From: Bisgaard Taxon 45
GTDB lineage: Bacteria; Pseudomonadota; Gammaproteobacteria; Enterobacterales; Pasteurellaceae
NCBI GenBank assembly: GCA_030783905.1
Contig: JAQAHH010000009.1
Coordinates: 186,001-250,000, forward strand
Length of the DNA stretch: 64,000 bases
Reading direction: 5' to 3'
The notes under the pieces are model-generated. The model saw nothing but the letters and a program-made list of their open reading frames with translations. It did not search any database and was not told the DNA's origin. Shown here one piece after another: positions 18,376-29,239 of this stretch (position 1 is its first letter; each line of letters opens with the position of its first letter). Position numbers and translations under genes: made by a program.

Positions 18376-19104
18376 TTGTTGACTGAATTTCTTACTTCTC
18401 TTGGCTTAACCACTATTGAAACACAAGCGGTTAAATTGAGTTTGAGTGTGTCACTGAATGCCATTTTATGGAGTTTACCTGTCGCTATTTTAATGGCGTG
18501 GTTACTGGCACGTAAACATTTTTATGGTAAATCTTTGCTGAGTGGGCTAATCCACCTTCCTCTTGTGTTACCGCCTGTCGTGATTGGGTACTTATTATTA
18601 GTCGCGATGGGACGCAATGGGTTTATTGGTCAATACCTTTATTCTTGGTTTGGTTTTTCTTTCGCATTTAGTTGGAATGGCGCGGTATTAGCTGCTGCGG
18701 TGGTTGCTTTCCCTTTGGTGGTACGTGCAATTCGCTTATCTTTAGAAAGTATTGATATGAAATTGGAACAGGCCGCACAAACCTTGGGTGCATCGGCTTG
18801 GCGTGTGTTTTTCACCATCACCTTGCCACTTTCGTTACCCGGTATTTTGGCTGGTGTGGTGCTTGGATTTGCGCGTTCTTTAGGCGAATTTGGTGCGACC
18901 ATTGCGTTTGTATCAAATATTGCTGGAGAAACCCAAACGATTCCTTTAGCGATGTATACCTTTATTCAAACGCCTGGGGCAGAAGAGCAAGCCGCACGAT
19001 TATGTGTTTTAGCGATTATTCTTTCCTTAATTTCATTATTGTTGTCAGAATGGTTAGCCAAAAAGATGCAGAAAAAATTGGGGCAGCGTGATGCTAAAGA
19101 TTAA
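18376..19104 (+). CDS. modB: Molybdate ABC transporter permease
   Basis: ModB is the inner-membrane channel of the molybdate importer. The 242-residue product has five or six hydrophobic helices and the permease loop that contacts ModC ([20 protein letters not shown], with the EAA-type pattern followed by PLSLPGIL). The start is one of two adjacent TTG codons (18376 or 18379) behind a good AAAGGAA site; no ATG fits the family length. It overlaps modC by 14 bases. Confidence 0.94.
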   Translation: MLTEFLTSLGLTTIETQAVKLSLSVSLNAILWSLPVAILMAWLLARKHFYGKSLLSGLIHLPLVLPPVVIGYLLLVAMGRNGFIGQYLYSWFGFSFAFSWNGAVLAAAVVAFPLVVRAIRLSLESIDMKLEQAAQTLGASAWRVFFTITLPLSLPGILAGVVLGFARSLGEFGATIAFVSNIAGETQTIPLAMYTFIQTPGAEEQAARLCVLAIILSLISLLLSEWLAKKMQKKLGQRDAKD

Positions 19105-20146
19105 TGTTAAGAAACAACTCGGTCAGCTTGCCCTGCAAGCTAATTTACACATCCCCGAGCGTGGTGTGACGGCACTTTTTGGGTTATCAGGTTCAGGTAA
19201 AACCTCGTTAATTAATTTGGTCAGTGGCTTGGTTCATCCCGATGAAGGGCATATTTCATTAAATGATCGTGTGTTAGTGGATAAAGCAAAGGCGATTTGT
19301 ATTCCCGCTTATCAACGGCATATTGGCTATGTTTTTCAAGATGCGCGACTATTTCCACATTATACGGTCAAAGGTAATTTATGCTATGGCATCAAGAAAA
19401 CCGATCAGGGGATGTTTGATGATATTGTGTCGTTGCTCGGTATTGGACATTTACTCAAACGTTATCCTATCACCTTGTCTGGTGGCGAAAAACAACGTGT
19501 GGCAATTGGTCGAGCACTGCTGACTCGACCAGAAATTCTACTGATGGATGAACCGCTATCCGCATTAGATTTACCACGTAAGCGTGAGTTGATGAGCTAT
19601 CTTGAAACCTTATCGAAAAAGATTGATATTCCGATCTTATATGTGACACACAGCATAGAGGAGTTATTGCGCTTAGCAGAGCATGTGGTATTACTGGATG
19701 AAGGTAAGGTGATCGCTTTTGATCGTTTAGAAGCCATTTGGGAAAATCCGTTATTCTTACCTTGGAAATTAGAAGATGAGCAAAGTGCGGTGCTTTCTTT
19801 GCCTATTTTACAAAATCACACTGACTATCAGGTTACAGCGCTGGGTTTACAACAACAGCAAATCTGGATTAAAGCACAACAAGCCGAGGTTGGGGAAAAT
19901 GTGCGTATTTGTATTAAAGGATCGGACGTATCGCTTAGCTTAACGCAACCAGAAAAAACCAGTATTCGTAACATTCTACACGGTAAAGTGAAGCGTATTG
20001 TTGAACGAGAAAATCGTGTGGACGTACAGATTGAAATTGATGGCAATGCTATTTGGGCGACCATTAGCAAATGGGCATTAGAGGATTTGGGGTTACAGCT
20101 TGGACAACCTATCTTTGCACAGATCAAAGCCGTTTCCGTCGTCTAA
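19091..20146 (+). CDS. modC: Molybdate ABC transporter ATP-binding protein
   Basis: ModC powers molybdate import. The 351-residue protein has Walker [12 protein letters not shown]-loop [13 protein letters not shown], signature [16 protein letters not shown], Walker [13 protein letters not shown] and switch His in VTHSIEE. A C-terminal Mop-type regulatory domain ([20 protein letters not shown]) is characteristic of ModC. ATG 19091 follows a GTG by one codon. An uptake sequence core lies inside the gene (19793-19801). Confidence 0.95.
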   Translation: MLKINVKKQLGQLALQANLHIPERGVTALFGLSGSGKTSLINLVSGLVHPDEGHISLNDRVLVDKAKAICIPAYQRHIGYVFQDARLFPHYTVKGNLCYGIKKTDQGMFDDIVSLLGIGHLLKRYPITLSGGEKQRVAIGRALLTRPEILLMDEPLSALDLPRKRELMSYLETLSKKIDIPILYVTHSIEELLRLAEHVVLLDEGKVIAFDRLEAIWENPLFLPWKLEDEQSAVLSLPILQNHTDYQVTALGLQQQQIWIKAQQAEVGENVRICIKGSDVSLSLTQPEKTSIRNILHGKVKRIVERENRVDVQIEIDGNAIWATISKWALEDLGLQLGQPIFAQIKAVSVV

Positions 20147-20254
20147 TCGTGCTTCAACTGCGCATCTGTTTCTGACTGCAGTGAACTAAACTAAACATGC
20201 AAGCCTACGGGACGGGGATGCGATCTTTTGAGAGTGTTAAGGATTACCATAAAC

Positions 20255-20290
20255 AAACCGCACATTGGTATGCAAACACAAGTGCGGTTT
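20255..20290. terminator. Bidirectional terminator between modC and dnaJ
   Basis: AAACCGCAC (20255-20263) pairs with GTGCGGTTT (20282-20290) between convergent modC and dnaJ. The right arm overlaps a USS core at 20280-20288. Confidence 0.75.
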
Positions 20291-20302
20291 GTTTTCTTCG
20301 TA

Positions 20303-21421
20303 TTATTTACCTAAGTTATCAAAGAACTTTTTAACGCCATCAAAGAAACTTGAGGATTTTGGTTTGTTACTTGAACCTACCAAGCTTTCTTCTAATTGAC
20401 GTAATAAGTCTTTTTGTTCTTCATTAAGTTTGACGGGGGTCTCAACGATAATTTTACAAATGAGATCACCGGCATAAGCACTACGTGCAGAAGTCACGCC
20501 TTTGCCACGCATACGGAATAATTTACCGGTCTGTGTTTCGGCAGGGATTTTGAGTTTTACACGACCATCTAGGGTCGGTACTTCAATTTCACCACCTAAG
20601 GCAGCCATCGTAAAGCTAATTGGTACTTCGCAATATAGATTGCTACCATCACGTTCGAAAATATGGTGATCACGCACATGGATAACAACATATAAATCGC
20701 CATTTGGTGCACCATTTTCACCAGCAGCGCCTTCACCAGATAAACGCAATTGATTACCTGTATCTACACCTGCCGGGATTTTTACTGACAGATTTTTCTT
20801 CTTGTGAACACGTCCATCACCATGGCAAGATTGACATGGTTTTTCAATTTTTTTACCTGAACCATGACAGGTTGGGCACACTTGTTCAGTAACAAAGAAA
20901 CCTTGCTGACGGCGAACACGTCCTGCACCATGACAGGTTGGACAGGTTTCTACTTTGGAGCCTTTCTCCGCACCTGAACCATCACAGGCCTCACAATGTA
21001 CAAGCGTATTGATTTGAATATCTTTAGTGGTGCCACGTACTGCTTCTTCTAAGCTAATTTCAAGATCATAGCGTAGATCATCACCGCGTACTACACGTTG
21101 GCGACCGCGCCCACCGCCAAAAATATCGCCGAACATATCACCAAAAATATCCCCGAAGTCAGCGCCACCAAAACCGCCACCACCAAAGCCACCTTGTTCA
21201 AAGGCAGCGTGACCGTATTGATCATAGTTCGCGCGTTTTTGTTTATCACTTAATACTTCGTAAGCTTCTTGGATTTCTTTAAATTTTTCTTCCAGTTCTT
21301 TGTTGCCTTGTGTGCGGTCTGGGTGATATTTCATCGCCAATTTTTTATAAGCACGTTTAATTTCTTTTTCATCCGCACCACGTTCAACACCAAGAACGTC
21401 GTAATAATCTTTTTTTGCCAT
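20303..21421 (-). CDS. dnaJ: Chaperone DnaJ
   Basis: DnaJ delivers unfolded proteins to DnaK and stimulates its ATPase. The 372-residue product has the J-domain with HPD ([19 protein letters not shown]), a Gly/Phe-rich linker ([10 protein letters not shown]) and four CxxCxGxG zinc repeats ([32 protein letters not shown]). C-terminal substrate domains follow. Its partner dnaK is 2.4 kb away (23867-25771), split from dnaJ by three unrelated genes rather than adjacent as in E. coli. Confidence 0.98.
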   Translation of the reverse strand: MAKKDYYDVLGVERGADEKEIKRAYKKLAMKYHPDRTQGNKELEEKFKEIQEAYEVLSDKQKRANYDQYGHAAFEQGGFGGGGFGGADFGDIFGDMFGDIFGGGRGRQRVVRGDDLRYDLEISLEEAVRGTTKDIQINTLVHCEACDGSGAEKGSKVETCPTCHGAGRVRRQQGFFVTEQVCPTCHGSGKKIEKPCQSCHGDGRVHKKKNLSVKIPAGVDTGNQLRLSGEGAAGENGAPNGDLYVVIHVRDHHIFERDGSNLYCEVPISFTMAALGGEIEVPTLDGRVKLKIPAETQTGKLFRMRGKGVTSARSAYAGDLICKIIVETPVKLNEEQKDLLRQLEESLVGSSNKPKSSSFFDGVKKFFDNLGK

Positions 21422-21469
21422 AATGTTTCAGTTTTCCGTTTAAGATATAAAATAACGATTAATTATAGT

Positions 21470-21943
21470 TTAATAGGTGGTTGGGCGTTGGCGAAATATG
21501 TAAATCGCTAATAACGTACCAAGACCAATCCCAGTGGGTAATCCAATAATAAAATTAAAGCATTCTGTTTTTGTTATACTGTGTTGTGTATGCTGTGCCA
21601 CGCCAACAACATACCTAAAAATGAAAATGACTAAGTATAGGATAAGTGGAATATAACTTCCTCGTTGAATCCATACTTGCCCTTGTTTTAATAGTAAGGG
21701 CTCATCTTTCCACATCAACCACCCTAAAAAAATACCTATCACCAGTCCAACAGTTAATGCAAAACCCACAATCAGTGGCTGATGACCTCGCATTACAGAA
21801 ATGATGACGAAAGGCAAAAATATCAAGGGGAAGATCGCTAATTTATCAAGCTTTATTTGACGTGTTTTGGTTTGTTTACTGCCGAAATAAAGTAAACAAA
21901 CCAAAACGAGCCAAACACAAACTGGTGTATTTTTTAACACCAT
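21470..21943 (-). CDS. Small integral membrane protein of unknown function
   Basis: The 157-residue protein has about five hydrophobic segments: VCVWLVLVCLLYFGS, LAIFPLIFLPFVIISVM, PLIVGFALTVGLVIGIFLGW, IPLILYLVIFIFRYVVGVA and FIIGLPTGIGLGTLLAIYIF. It resembles a family of conserved inner-membrane proteins of unknown role in proteobacteria (DUF6622-like, from memory). It lies between dnaJ and metY on the same strand, with its own start at ATG 21943. Confidence 0.7.
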   Translation of the reverse strand: MVLKNTPVCVWLVLVCLLYFGSKQTKTRQIKLDKLAIFPLIFLPFVIISVMRGHQPLIVGFALTVGLVIGIFLGWLMWKDEPLLLKQGQVWIQRGSYIPLILYLVIFIFRYVVGVAQHTQHSITKTECFNFIIGLPTGIGLGTLLAIYIFRQRPTTY

Positions 21944-22001
21944 TATATCTTTTCCCTACGTTTATTCAGGGGGCAGGCAAACTAGCCTGCCGTATTTACC
22001 T

Positions 22002-23270
22002 TTATTTTGCTGAATGAAATGCTTGTTCCAAGTCAGCTAAAATATCTTGAAGACTTTCAATCCCGCAAGAAAGACGAATTAACCCGGCAGAAATACCGAC
22101 TTTTTCTAATTCTGCCTCACTTAATTGACGGTGTGTTGAGGTTGCCGGATGTAAAGCGCAAGTGCGAATGTCCGCTACATGGACTTCACGAGAAACCAGT
22201 TGTAGTGCATTCAGCCATGTTGCAGCGGTTTCTCTGCCCCCTTTCATTTCAAAAGAAATCACGCCGCATAACCCGTTTGGTAAGTATTTTTGTTTTAAGG
22301 CGTAATCTGGGGAACTTGATAAGCCCGGATAACTGACTTTAGCTACTTGTGGATGTTTGTCTAAAAATTCCGCCACCGCTTGTGCATTTTCATAATGGCG
22401 TTGCATACGCAGTGCAAGGGTTTCCATGCCCACATTGAGTAAGAAACTGTTTTGTGGTGCCGGTGTGGCACCTAAATCACGCATTAATTGCACCCGCGCT
22501 TTAACAATATAGGCGGCGGGACCAAAGGTCTCAGTATAAACCAAACCATGATAGGTTTGATCTGGCGTGCTTAATTGTGGGAATTTGCCATTATTCCAAT
22601 CAAAATTGCCGCCATCGGTAATCGAACCACCTAGGGCAATAGCATGACCGTCTAAATATTTGGATGTACTATGAATCACCACATTCGCGCCAAATTCGAT
22701 AGGGCGACAAAAATACGGGGTAGCAAAAGTATTGTCAACTAATAAAGGGGCTTGTGCCGCGTTAGCGAGTGCTACAAATTTCTCAATATCCAACACCCGT
22801 AATGCAGGATTGGCAATGGTTTCGGCAAAAATGGCTTTGGTATTTGGGCGAATGGCTTTTTTTAATTCCTCAAGTGGTAAATCTTGATCCACAAAACTCA
22901 CTTCAATGCCCATTTTTTTGAAAGTATGCGCAAATAAGTTGTAGGTACCACCGTAAACATAGGAGGAAGAAATAAAGTGATCACCGGCTTGTAAAATATT
23001 GAGCATCGCATAAAACACCGCCGCTTGCCCTGAAGCGGTACACATGGTTGCCACACCACCTTCCAATGCAGTAATTTTTTCTTCTGCTGCATTGGTGGTG
23101 GGATTTGAAAGACGGGTGTAAAAATAGCCTGCCGCTTGCAAATCAAATAACTTACCGATTTCTTCCGCAGAATCGTAAGTAAAAGTAGTACTTTGTACAA
23201 TTGGTTGAACACGAGGCTCACCGTTTTTTGGTGTATAACCGGCGTGGAGACATTTTGTTGCAAATTCCAT
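22002..23270 (-). CDS. metY: O-acetylhomoserine sulfhydrylase (Cys/Met metabolism PLP enzyme)
   Basis: This PLP enzyme of the MetY/MetB family makes homocysteine or cystathionine from activated homoserine. The 422-residue product has the PLP-binding lysine in VVIHSTSKYLDGHAIALGG (SxxK). The family openings MEFATKCLHAGYTP and QPIVQSTTFTYDSAEE are present. Its length (about 420-430) and the ETFGPAAYIVKAR and HPATSTHRQL stretches fit MetY better than the shorter MetB/MetC (about 380). The substrate is inferred. A USS lies just upstream (23304-23312). Confidence 0.88.
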   Translation of the reverse strand: MEFATKCLHAGYTPKNGEPRVQPIVQSTTFTYDSAEEIGKLFDLQAAGYFYTRLSNPTTNAAEEKITALEGGVATMCTASGQAAVFYAMLNILQAGDHFISSSYVYGGTYNLFAHTFKKMGIEVSFVDQDLPLEELKKAIRPNTKAIFAETIANPALRVLDIEKFVALANAAQAPLLVDNTFATPYFCRPIEFGANVVIHSTSKYLDGHAIALGGSITDGGNFDWNNGKFPQLSTPDQTYHGLVYTETFGPAAYIVKARVQLMRDLGATPAPQNSFLLNVGMETLALRMQRHYENAQAVAEFLDKHPQVAKVSYPGLSSSPDYALKQKYLPNGLCGVISFEMKGGRETAATWLNALQLVSREVHVADIRTCALHPATSTHRQLSEAELEKVGISAGLIRLSCGIESLQDILADLEQAFHSAK

Positions 23271-23346
23271 TGTGTTTTCCTTGTATATAATGTTTTAGGC
23301 GAAAAGTGCGGTCGTTTTTCTAAAGGTTTTGACTGTGCACTTTGGC

Positions 23347-23748
23347 TTAACAATGTGGTACAACAGCGATGTAAATTTCTACCAAACCATCTGGATAGTA
23401 TTTTTCAAAATCCACCGAATAAGCCCGTTTAAGTAAACCTTGTTGTTCTTTTTTCCAGATCAGTTGCCATGTTTGATAAACCTCATCTACTTTACAACGA
23501 AAGACGTCGTAAGAAGTCAAGTTTTCAATTTCAATCGTTGGAGAATGGGTGTTTAATGTGCTCTCACTCGCAATGGCAAAATCATAATCGGCTTGGTGAT
23601 CGCCCGCATAATTAAAATATACGCCATAGCAAGCTTGATTTTCAGGTAATTTCGCCAAATGGCTTTGCCAAAGCGCAGGAATAAGCTCATTTGCGATATT
23701 GTTATTTAAACGTTGTTGCACAATAGGGTAGAGTGTTAAAACCATCAT
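23347..23748 (-). CDS. GyrI-like small-molecule-binding domain protein
   Basis: The 133-residue protein has the layout of the GyrI/AraC effector-binding domain standing alone. Key stretches are a central YGVYFNYAGDHQADYDFAIA, then YDVFRCKVDEVYQTWQLIWK and a C-terminal FEKYYPDGLVEIYIAVVP. Such proteins bind small molecules or sequester toxins; some resemble YdeE. It has no DNA-binding domain, so it is not itself a transcription factor. Two Met codons open the frame at 23748 and 23745. Confidence 0.75.
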   Translation of the reverse strand: MMVLTLYPIVQQRLNNNIANELIPALWQSHLAKLPENQACYGVYFNYAGDHQADYDFAIASESTLNTHSPTIEIENLTSYDVFRCKVDEVYQTWQLIWKKEQQGLLKRAYSVDFEKYYPDGLVEIYIAVVPHC

Positions 23749-23824
23749 ATTCTCCAGATTGATTTTTTCTTACTTCACTCTTGAAATAAAGTGAGGAAAA
23801 ATTGGCGTTGCATGAATACACCGA

Positions 23825-23846
23825 AAGGGCGTATCGCTACGCCCTT
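23825..23846 (-). terminator. Hairpin after dnaK
   Basis: AAGGGCGTA and TACGCCCTT form a 9-bp stem around TCGC, 20 bp beyond the dnaK stop. The T run is short, so it may work as an mRNA-stabilising hairpin. Confidence 0.6.
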
Positions 23847-23866
23847 CGATTTTAATCAACGTGAAA

Positions 23867-25771
23867 TTATTTATTATCTTTCACTTCTTCAAATTCAGCA
23901 TCCACTACATCGTCATTTGATTTACCGCTTTGCGCTTGCTGTGCTTGCGCTTCTGGTTGCGGTTGTGCTGCCTGCATTAATTTTTCAGAAACTTGAATTA
24001 ATGCTTGTACTTTCGCTTCAATGTCTGCTTTGTCTTCACCTTTCGCAGCGGCTTCAAGATCCGCTACCGCTTTTTCGATTGGTGCTTTCTCTTCAGCAGA
24101 TAATTTATCACCCACTTCACTTAACTGTTTACGTGTACCGTGAACTAAGTGATCCGCTTGGTTACGCGCTTGCACTAATTCTTCAAATTTACGGTCTGCT
24201 TCTGCGTTTGCTTCTGCATCACGTACCATTTGTTGAATTTCTTCATCGCTTAAACCTGAGTTGGCTTTGATGGTAATTTGTTGCTCTTTGTTAGTGCCTT
24301 TATCTTTTGCAGACACATGGATAATACCGTCCGCATCGATATCGAAAGTGACTTCAATTTGTGGCATACCACGTGGCGCTGGATTGATCCCTTCTAGGTT
24401 GAATTGGCCTAAGGATTTGTTATCCGCTGCACGTTTACGTTCACCTTGAAGTACGTGAATTGTTACCGCACTTTGGTTGTCTTCCGCAGTTGAGAACACT
24501 TGTGATTTCTTAGTAGGAATCGTGGTGTTTTTCTCAATTAAGGTTGTCATCACGCCACCCATGGTTTCGATACCTAATGAAAGTGGAGTTACGTCTAATA
24601 ACAATACGTCTTTTACATCACCGGCTAACACCCCACCTTGCACTGCCGCACCGATAGCCACCGCTTCATCTGGGTTGACATCTTTACGTGGTGCTTTACC
24701 AAAGAAGGCTTCTACTTTTTGTTGTACCAGTGGCATACGTGTTTGACCACCCACAAGAATCACATCATCAATTTGTGATACGCTTAAACCTGCGTCTGCT
24801 AATGCCACTTTGACAGGTTCTAATGAACGTGCCACTAAATCTTCAACTAATGATTCTAATTTTGCACGGGTTAATTTAATGTTTAAGTGTTTTGGCCCTG
24901 TTGCATCTGCGGTGATGTAAGGTAAGTTCACATCGGTTTGTTGTGCAGAAGAAAGTTCAATTTTCGCTTTCTCACCCGCTTCTTTCAAACGTTGCATCGC
25001 TAATGGATCGTTGCGTAAATCCACACCTTGTTCTTTTTTGAACTCATCGACTAAGTAGTTAATCACACGGTTATCGAAGTCTTCACCCCCTAAGTGTGTA
25101 TCCCCGTTGGTAGATAACACTTCAAAGGTTTTCTCGCCACCCACTTCATCAATTTCGATGATAGATAAGTCGAATGTACCGCCCCCTAAGTCGTAAACTG
25201 CGATGGTTTTGTTACCTTGACCTTTATCTAAACCATACGCAAGTGCTGCCGCTGTTGGTTCGTTGATAATACGTTTAACTTCTAAACCTGCGATACGACC
25301 CGCATCTTTTGTGGCTTGACGTTGTGCGTCGTTAAAGTAAGCTGGTACGGTAATCACGGCTTCTGTTACTGGCTCACCTAAAAAATCTTCTGCGGTTTTT
25401 TTCATTTTTTTCAACACTTCAGCAGAGATTTGCGGTGGGGCCATTTTTTCCCCTTTCACGCCTACCCATGCATCGCCATTATCTGCGGCTAAAATTTCAA
25501 ATGGCATGATGTTCACATCGCGTTGTACTTCTTCATCTTGGAAACGACGACCAATTAGACGTTTAATGGCAAATAAAGTATTTTTTGGGTTAGTGACAGC
25601 TTGGCGTTTAGCCGGTTGACCAACTAGGGTTTCGTTATCTTGTGTATAAGCAATAATTGACGGAGTAGTACGATCACCCTCTGCGTTTTCAATGACACGT
25701 GGTTTGTCACCGTCCATTACAGCGACACAAGAGTTTGTTGTACCTAAGTCAATACCAATAATTTTTCCCAT
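23867..25771 (-). CDS. dnaK: Chaperone DnaK (Hsp70)
   Basis: DnaK is the ATP-dependent Hsp70 chaperone. The 634-residue product has the N-terminal phosphate loop [16 protein letters not shown], an actin-like ATPase ([32 protein letters not shown]), the linker [18 protein letters not shown], the peptide-binding domain and a helical lid. The C-terminal tail ends in the co-chaperone-binding acidic motif [15 protein letters not shown]. The start is ATG 25771. Confidence 0.99.
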   Translation of the reverse strand: MGKIIGIDLGTTNSCVAVMDGDKPRVIENAEGDRTTPSIIAYTQDNETLVGQPAKRQAVTNPKNTLFAIKRLIGRRFQDEEVQRDVNIMPFEILAADNGDAWVGVKGEKMAPPQISAEVLKKMKKTAEDFLGEPVTEAVITVPAYFNDAQRQATKDAGRIAGLEVKRIINEPTAAALAYGLDKGQGNKTIAVYDLGGGTFDLSIIEIDEVGGEKTFEVLSTNGDTHLGGEDFDNRVINYLVDEFKKEQGVDLRNDPLAMQRLKEAGEKAKIELSSAQQTDVNLPYITADATGPKHLNIKLTRAKLESLVEDLVARSLEPVKVALADAGLSVSQIDDVILVGGQTRMPLVQQKVEAFFGKAPRKDVNPDEAVAIGAAVQGGVLAGDVKDVLLLDVTPLSLGIETMGGVMTTLIEKNTTIPTKKSQVFSTAEDNQSAVTIHVLQGERKRAADNKSLGQFNLEGINPAPRGMPQIEVTFDIDADGIIHVSAKDKGTNKEQQITIKANSGLSDEEIQQMVRDAEANAEADRKFEELVQARNQADHLVHGTRKQLSEVGDKLSAEEKAPIEKAVADLEAAAKGEDKADIEAKVQALIQVSEKLMQAAQPQPEAQAQQAQSGKSNDDVVDAEFEEVKDNK

Positions 25772-26124
25772 TTTGTTTCTCCTAAAATAAACTTGTAAAT
25801 TCGTTACTGGTTAATCATTCGATTTGCTTTCTCAAAGTAAGGACGAAATTTCATATTTCAAGTGATAAAATAAATTTTTTTGAATTTCATCATGGCGTTT
25901 ATTCGTTCCGTTGTGAGAAAGCACAACGTTGTTAACTTCGCTTGTCGTTGTTGTAAATAGGGGTAAAAAGTGAAAGTTCAAGAGGAAATGGAAAATTTAT
26001 TTAAGGAAATAAGCGGAGCAATCTGTTTACCTAAATAAATTGTTAGAAAAGAATATATTTTATACAACTTAGATTTATGGTAAATTAAAACTTTCATCAC
26101 ATCTTTAATTTAGGAAATTTATTT
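25772..26124. other. dnaK / YdgA-like divergent intergenic region
   Basis: Apart from the predicted heat-shock promoter for dnaK, this 353-bp AT-rich region shows no small gene. The YdgA-like gene must start from a promoter in the last 100 bases; TAAATTAAAACTTTCATC-type A/T sequence there gives no clear consensus. Confidence 0.4.
25835..25862 (-). promoter_or_regulatory. Predicted sigma-32 heat-shock promoter of dnaK
   Basis: On the minus strand, CTTGAAA (25856-25862) is a perfect -35 for sigma-32. After 13 bp comes CCTTACTT (25835-25842), 5 of 8 matches to the -10 CCCCATTT. The predicted start is about 57 bases before the dnaK ATG. Confidence 0.55.
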
Positions 26125-27555
26125 ATGAAAAAATCATTAGTTGCATTAGGTGTTATTGTTGCGTTAGGGGCTGTTTGGACGGGGAGTGCATGGTATACCG
26201 GAAAATCAGTCGAAGACACCGCACAACAACGTTTAGATTTAATTAATGCGAAGTTTGTAGGAGTAAAACCAGGGAGCGAAGCGAAGTTTGACAATTTAAA
26301 AATTGAACGAGGCATTTTTAGTTCCCATGTCACTTATGATTTTGTTGCTGCCTTTCCTGATATGAGTTTCAAAATTCCTTTTGAAAGTACGGTATATCAT
26401 GGACCGTTCCCATTAGATCGTATTAAGCATTTTGATTTCTCGCCTATTTTATTTTCGACCCATGATCGCATTGTCAAAAATGAAGAAACCCAAGCGTGGT
26501 TTGATTATGCACAAGGGCAAAATCCTTTTGAAAGTCAAATTAAAGTTGGTTATGACTCTACGTTGACTGGTCAGGCTAAAATTGCGCCAGCGAAATTAAA
26601 TCTCAGTGATGTAGATATCGTCTGGAAAGGCATTGAGGCTAATTTTGACAAACTTACCGCTGAAGGAGTAGGGCAATCTGAAGCAAATATTGAAGGATTG
26701 AAATTCTTATTTGAGAATGATGAGAATGCCACTAAAACATCGGTTGAATTGAATAATATTAAAGCAAAAAGTGATTTAAAACCCTCTGAGTGGCAACATA
26801 TCCCATTAGGTAAACAAACCATGGAAGTGGATAGTTTCCGTCTATCGCTCTCTGAGCAAGACATGAGAGACTTTAATATTGAATACCGAAACATGTCAAT
26901 GGATATTAATACTCAAAAGAACGATGCTTTTGTTGACTATAACATGTTAACTAAAGCGCCAGAAATGTTAGTTAATGGCAAATCTATTGGCGAGTTTCAT
27001 GCTGGAGTAAAATTAGCACATGTTGAAGGGAATACGATGAATACCCTTTTAAATCTAGTGGAAAACACCGCAGAATATGAGACATTACCAGATGATCAAG
27101 TCCAAGCCTTAGCAAAAACTATTTTGAAGAATCAGCCACTATTACAGATTGACCCACTCAAACTCACAACAGATAGCGGTGAGTTGAAAGCGAATCTAGT
27201 GGTCGAAATCGCAAATGGTGATATTGATATGTTAGAGCAAGGTGGTAACGTTCTATCGCTCTTTAAACAACTTACGGTGAATGTCGATTTAAGTAAAGAT
27301 GCGATGATTAAGCTAGTCGCAATGACAGAAGAAGCACAAGGTAAAAGCAAAGAAGAAGCCATGTTAACTGCGGCACAAATCGTGGAGGAATCATTTGCAG
27401 AGGCAATTACTCAGGGCGTTTTTGTTGAGAATGAAAAAACGATTAATTTAGGTTTGTTACTAGAAAACAATGCACTTAAGTTAAATGGACAACCTATTCC
27501 TGAAGAACAAGTCTTGATGATGGTTGTACTCTTTTTCTTAGGAATGGGATATTAA
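26125..27555 (+). CDS. YdgA-family (DUF945) protein
   Basis: The 476-residue protein starts with a signal/anchor segment (KSLVALGVIVALGAVWTGSA) and WYTGKSVEDTAQQRLDLIN, the family opening of YdgA/DUF945 proteins. The rest is a long beta-rich periplasmic domain with FESTVYHGPFPLDRIKHFDF and no enzymatic motif. E. coli YdgA is of unknown or poorly defined function, reported among inner-membrane proteins with GAPDH dimer-like naming; I make no functional claim. It is monocistronic and ends at a bidirectional terminator. Confidence 0.85.
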   Translation: MKKSLVALGVIVALGAVWTGSAWYTGKSVEDTAQQRLDLINAKFVGVKPGSEAKFDNLKIERGIFSSHVTYDFVAAFPDMSFKIPFESTVYHGPFPLDRIKHFDFSPILFSTHDRIVKNEETQAWFDYAQGQNPFESQIKVGYDSTLTGQAKIAPAKLNLSDVDIVWKGIEANFDKLTAEGVGQSEANIEGLKFLFENDENATKTSVELNNIKAKSDLKPSEWQHIPLGKQTMEVDSFRLSLSEQDMRDFNIEYRNMSMDINTQKNDAFVDYNMLTKAPEMLVNGKSIGEFHAGVKLAHVEGNTMNTLLNLVENTAEYETLPDDQVQALAKTILKNQPLLQIDPLKLTTDSGELKANLVVEIANGDIDMLEQGGNVLSLFKQLTVNVDLSKDAMIKLVAMTEEAQGKSKEEAMLTAAQIVEESFAEAITQGVFVENEKTINLGLLLENNALKLNGQPIPEEQVLMMVVLFFLGMGY

Positions 27556-27594
27556 TCAAACATGTGATACCTTTTTTCATACCGTAAAATAGAG

Positions 27595-27615
27595 GGGGAT
27601 ACATTGTGTATCCCC
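27595..27615. terminator. Bidirectional terminator, YdgA-like gene / degP
   Basis: GGGGATACA and TGTATCCCC form a 9-bp stem with a 3-base loop between two convergent genes. Confidence 0.8.
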
Positions 27616-27636
27616 TTATTTATTTTGAGTGAATGG

Positions 27637-29016
27637 TTATTGGATAAGAAGATAGAAGTTAGTATTCCCACGCACAATATTTAATGCAATTGCCGAAGGT
27701 TTGGCATCTAAGATTTTACGCAATTGACCTAAATTTTCCACAGTCTGACGGTTAACCCCAATGATAATATCGCCTTTTTTCAAGCCACGTTGTTCAGCAA
27801 GGGATTTCGGTGTCACACTTGTGATGATTACGCCTTTGACGCCTTTATCATCATGATTGCTCATCTCAGCCCCAGATAACGTAGGTAATAAGTGGCTTGC
27901 ATCGGCTTGAGTTTGATCGTCTGATTGCAGTGTTACTTTTGTTTGAAGTGTTTTACCGTCACGTAAATAGGTTAACGCAATTTCTTTCCCCGCACCTGAT
28001 GTCGCGATCTTGGCGCGCATTTCAGCAAAACTGGAAATTTTTTGACCATTCATCGCCACAATGACGTCACCTGCTTTTAACCCCGCTTTTTCTGCTGCGG
28101 AATTAGGTAGCACTTCACTCACAAACGCGCCTTGTTGCGCTTCGATATCAAACGCTTTGGCTAAATCCGCGTTGAGTTCGCCCCCTTTAATGCCTAGCAT
28201 GCCACGGCGTACTTCACCAAACTCTAAAATTTGTTGTACTAAGTTATTCGCCATATTACTTGGGATCGCAAAAGCAATACCCGCATTTCCCCCACTTGGT
28301 GAAATAATCGCAGTATTAATACCAATTAATTCTCCTTGTAGATTGATTAAAGGACCACCTGAGTTGCCACGGTTTACTGCGGCATCCGTTTGAATGTAAT
28401 TTTCATAGGTGCCACTATCTGAGCCTGTTGAACGGCCTAAGGCAGACACAATACCCGAGGTGACGGTTTGACCTAATCCAAACGGGTTTCCGATGGCCAC
28501 CGTAAAATCGCCTACGCGGAGTTTATCGGAATCCGCAATGGTCAGTGCGGTTAAATTTTTCGGTTTTTCAATTTGAATCAGTGCGACATCGGATAATTCA
28601 TCGGTGCCAATGACTTTTGCACTTAACTCACGGCCATCTTGTAGTTGCACCGTGATCTTATCTGCACTATCAATGACGTGATTATTAGTTAACACATAAC
28701 CTTTTTCGGCGTTAATGATGACACCAGAACCAATCCCACGGAAGTTACGAGGAGCACGGTCATTGAAAATATCGGGACCAAAGAAAAAACGGAATTCTTC
28801 TGGTATGCCCTGAAATTGTGACGGACCTGTATTTTTTGCTTTCCCTTCTACAGCGATCGATACCACCGCAGGTAAGACTTTTTCTAACATCGGCGCTAGG
28901 CTAGGGACTTGCTGACCGTCAATATAAGTGGGTAAAGACGCTTGACTGATCACTGGCGTCGATAAGATGCTTAATCCGAGTGCAATACTTGTCAATAGAA
29001 AATTTTTTTTTCTCAT
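27637..29016 (-). CDS. degP: DegP-type periplasmic protease/chaperone
   Basis: DegP (HtrA) degrades or refolds damaged periplasmic proteins. The 459-residue precursor has a signal peptide (MRKKNFLLTSIALGLSILST onward) and catalytic His in VLTNNHVIDSADK. Asp lies in DELSDVALIQI and Ser in NRGNSGGPLINLQ. Two PDZ domains follow (GLKAGDVIVAMNGQKISSF; GLKKGDIIIGVNRQTVENL). Two PDZ domains and a cleavable signal separate it from DegS. The start is ATG 29016, preceded by GGAG; the open frame runs to a TTG five codons earlier. There is no Q-linker peculiarity. Confidence 0.94.
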   Translation of the reverse strand: MRKKNFLLTSIALGLSILSTPVISQASLPTYIDGQQVPSLAPMLEKVLPAVVSIAVEGKAKNTGPSQFQGIPEEFRFFFGPDIFNDRAPRNFRGIGSGVIINAEKGYVLTNNHVIDSADKITVQLQDGRELSAKVIGTDELSDVALIQIEKPKNLTALTIADSDKLRVGDFTVAIGNPFGLGQTVTSGIVSALGRSTGSDSGTYENYIQTDAAVNRGNSGGPLINLQGELIGINTAIISPSGGNAGIAFAIPSNMANNLVQQILEFGEVRRGMLGIKGGELNADLAKAFDIEAQQGAFVSEVLPNSAAEKAGLKAGDVIVAMNGQKISSFAEMRAKIATSGAGKEIALTYLRDGKTLQTKVTLQSDDQTQADASHLLPTLSGAEMSNHDDKGVKGVIITSVTPKSLAEQRGLKKGDIIIGVNRQTVENLGQLRKILDAKPSAIALNIVRGNTNFYLLIQ

Positions 29017-29239
29017 TGTTATTTTCTCCAATAAATTTCAAACATACTAAACCGAGTCAAGTGATTTAGGTATCACATAAGACAAAGAAAATAAAGAAAT
29101 GTTCGATGAAATGAAAAATTTTAAGCGAAGTAAGAGTGCGGTATGTGAAAGGGAAGCATGTTATGATAGTACCTACTTTTTTTATTTGCGTGCTGTCTGT
29201 TTGTACGCTTTTTTGGGTTATTGATGAAGGAGTCATATC

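Noticed and set aside
20150-20250. tRNA-like sequence after modC
   Set aside because: No cloverleaf or acceptor stem could be drawn.
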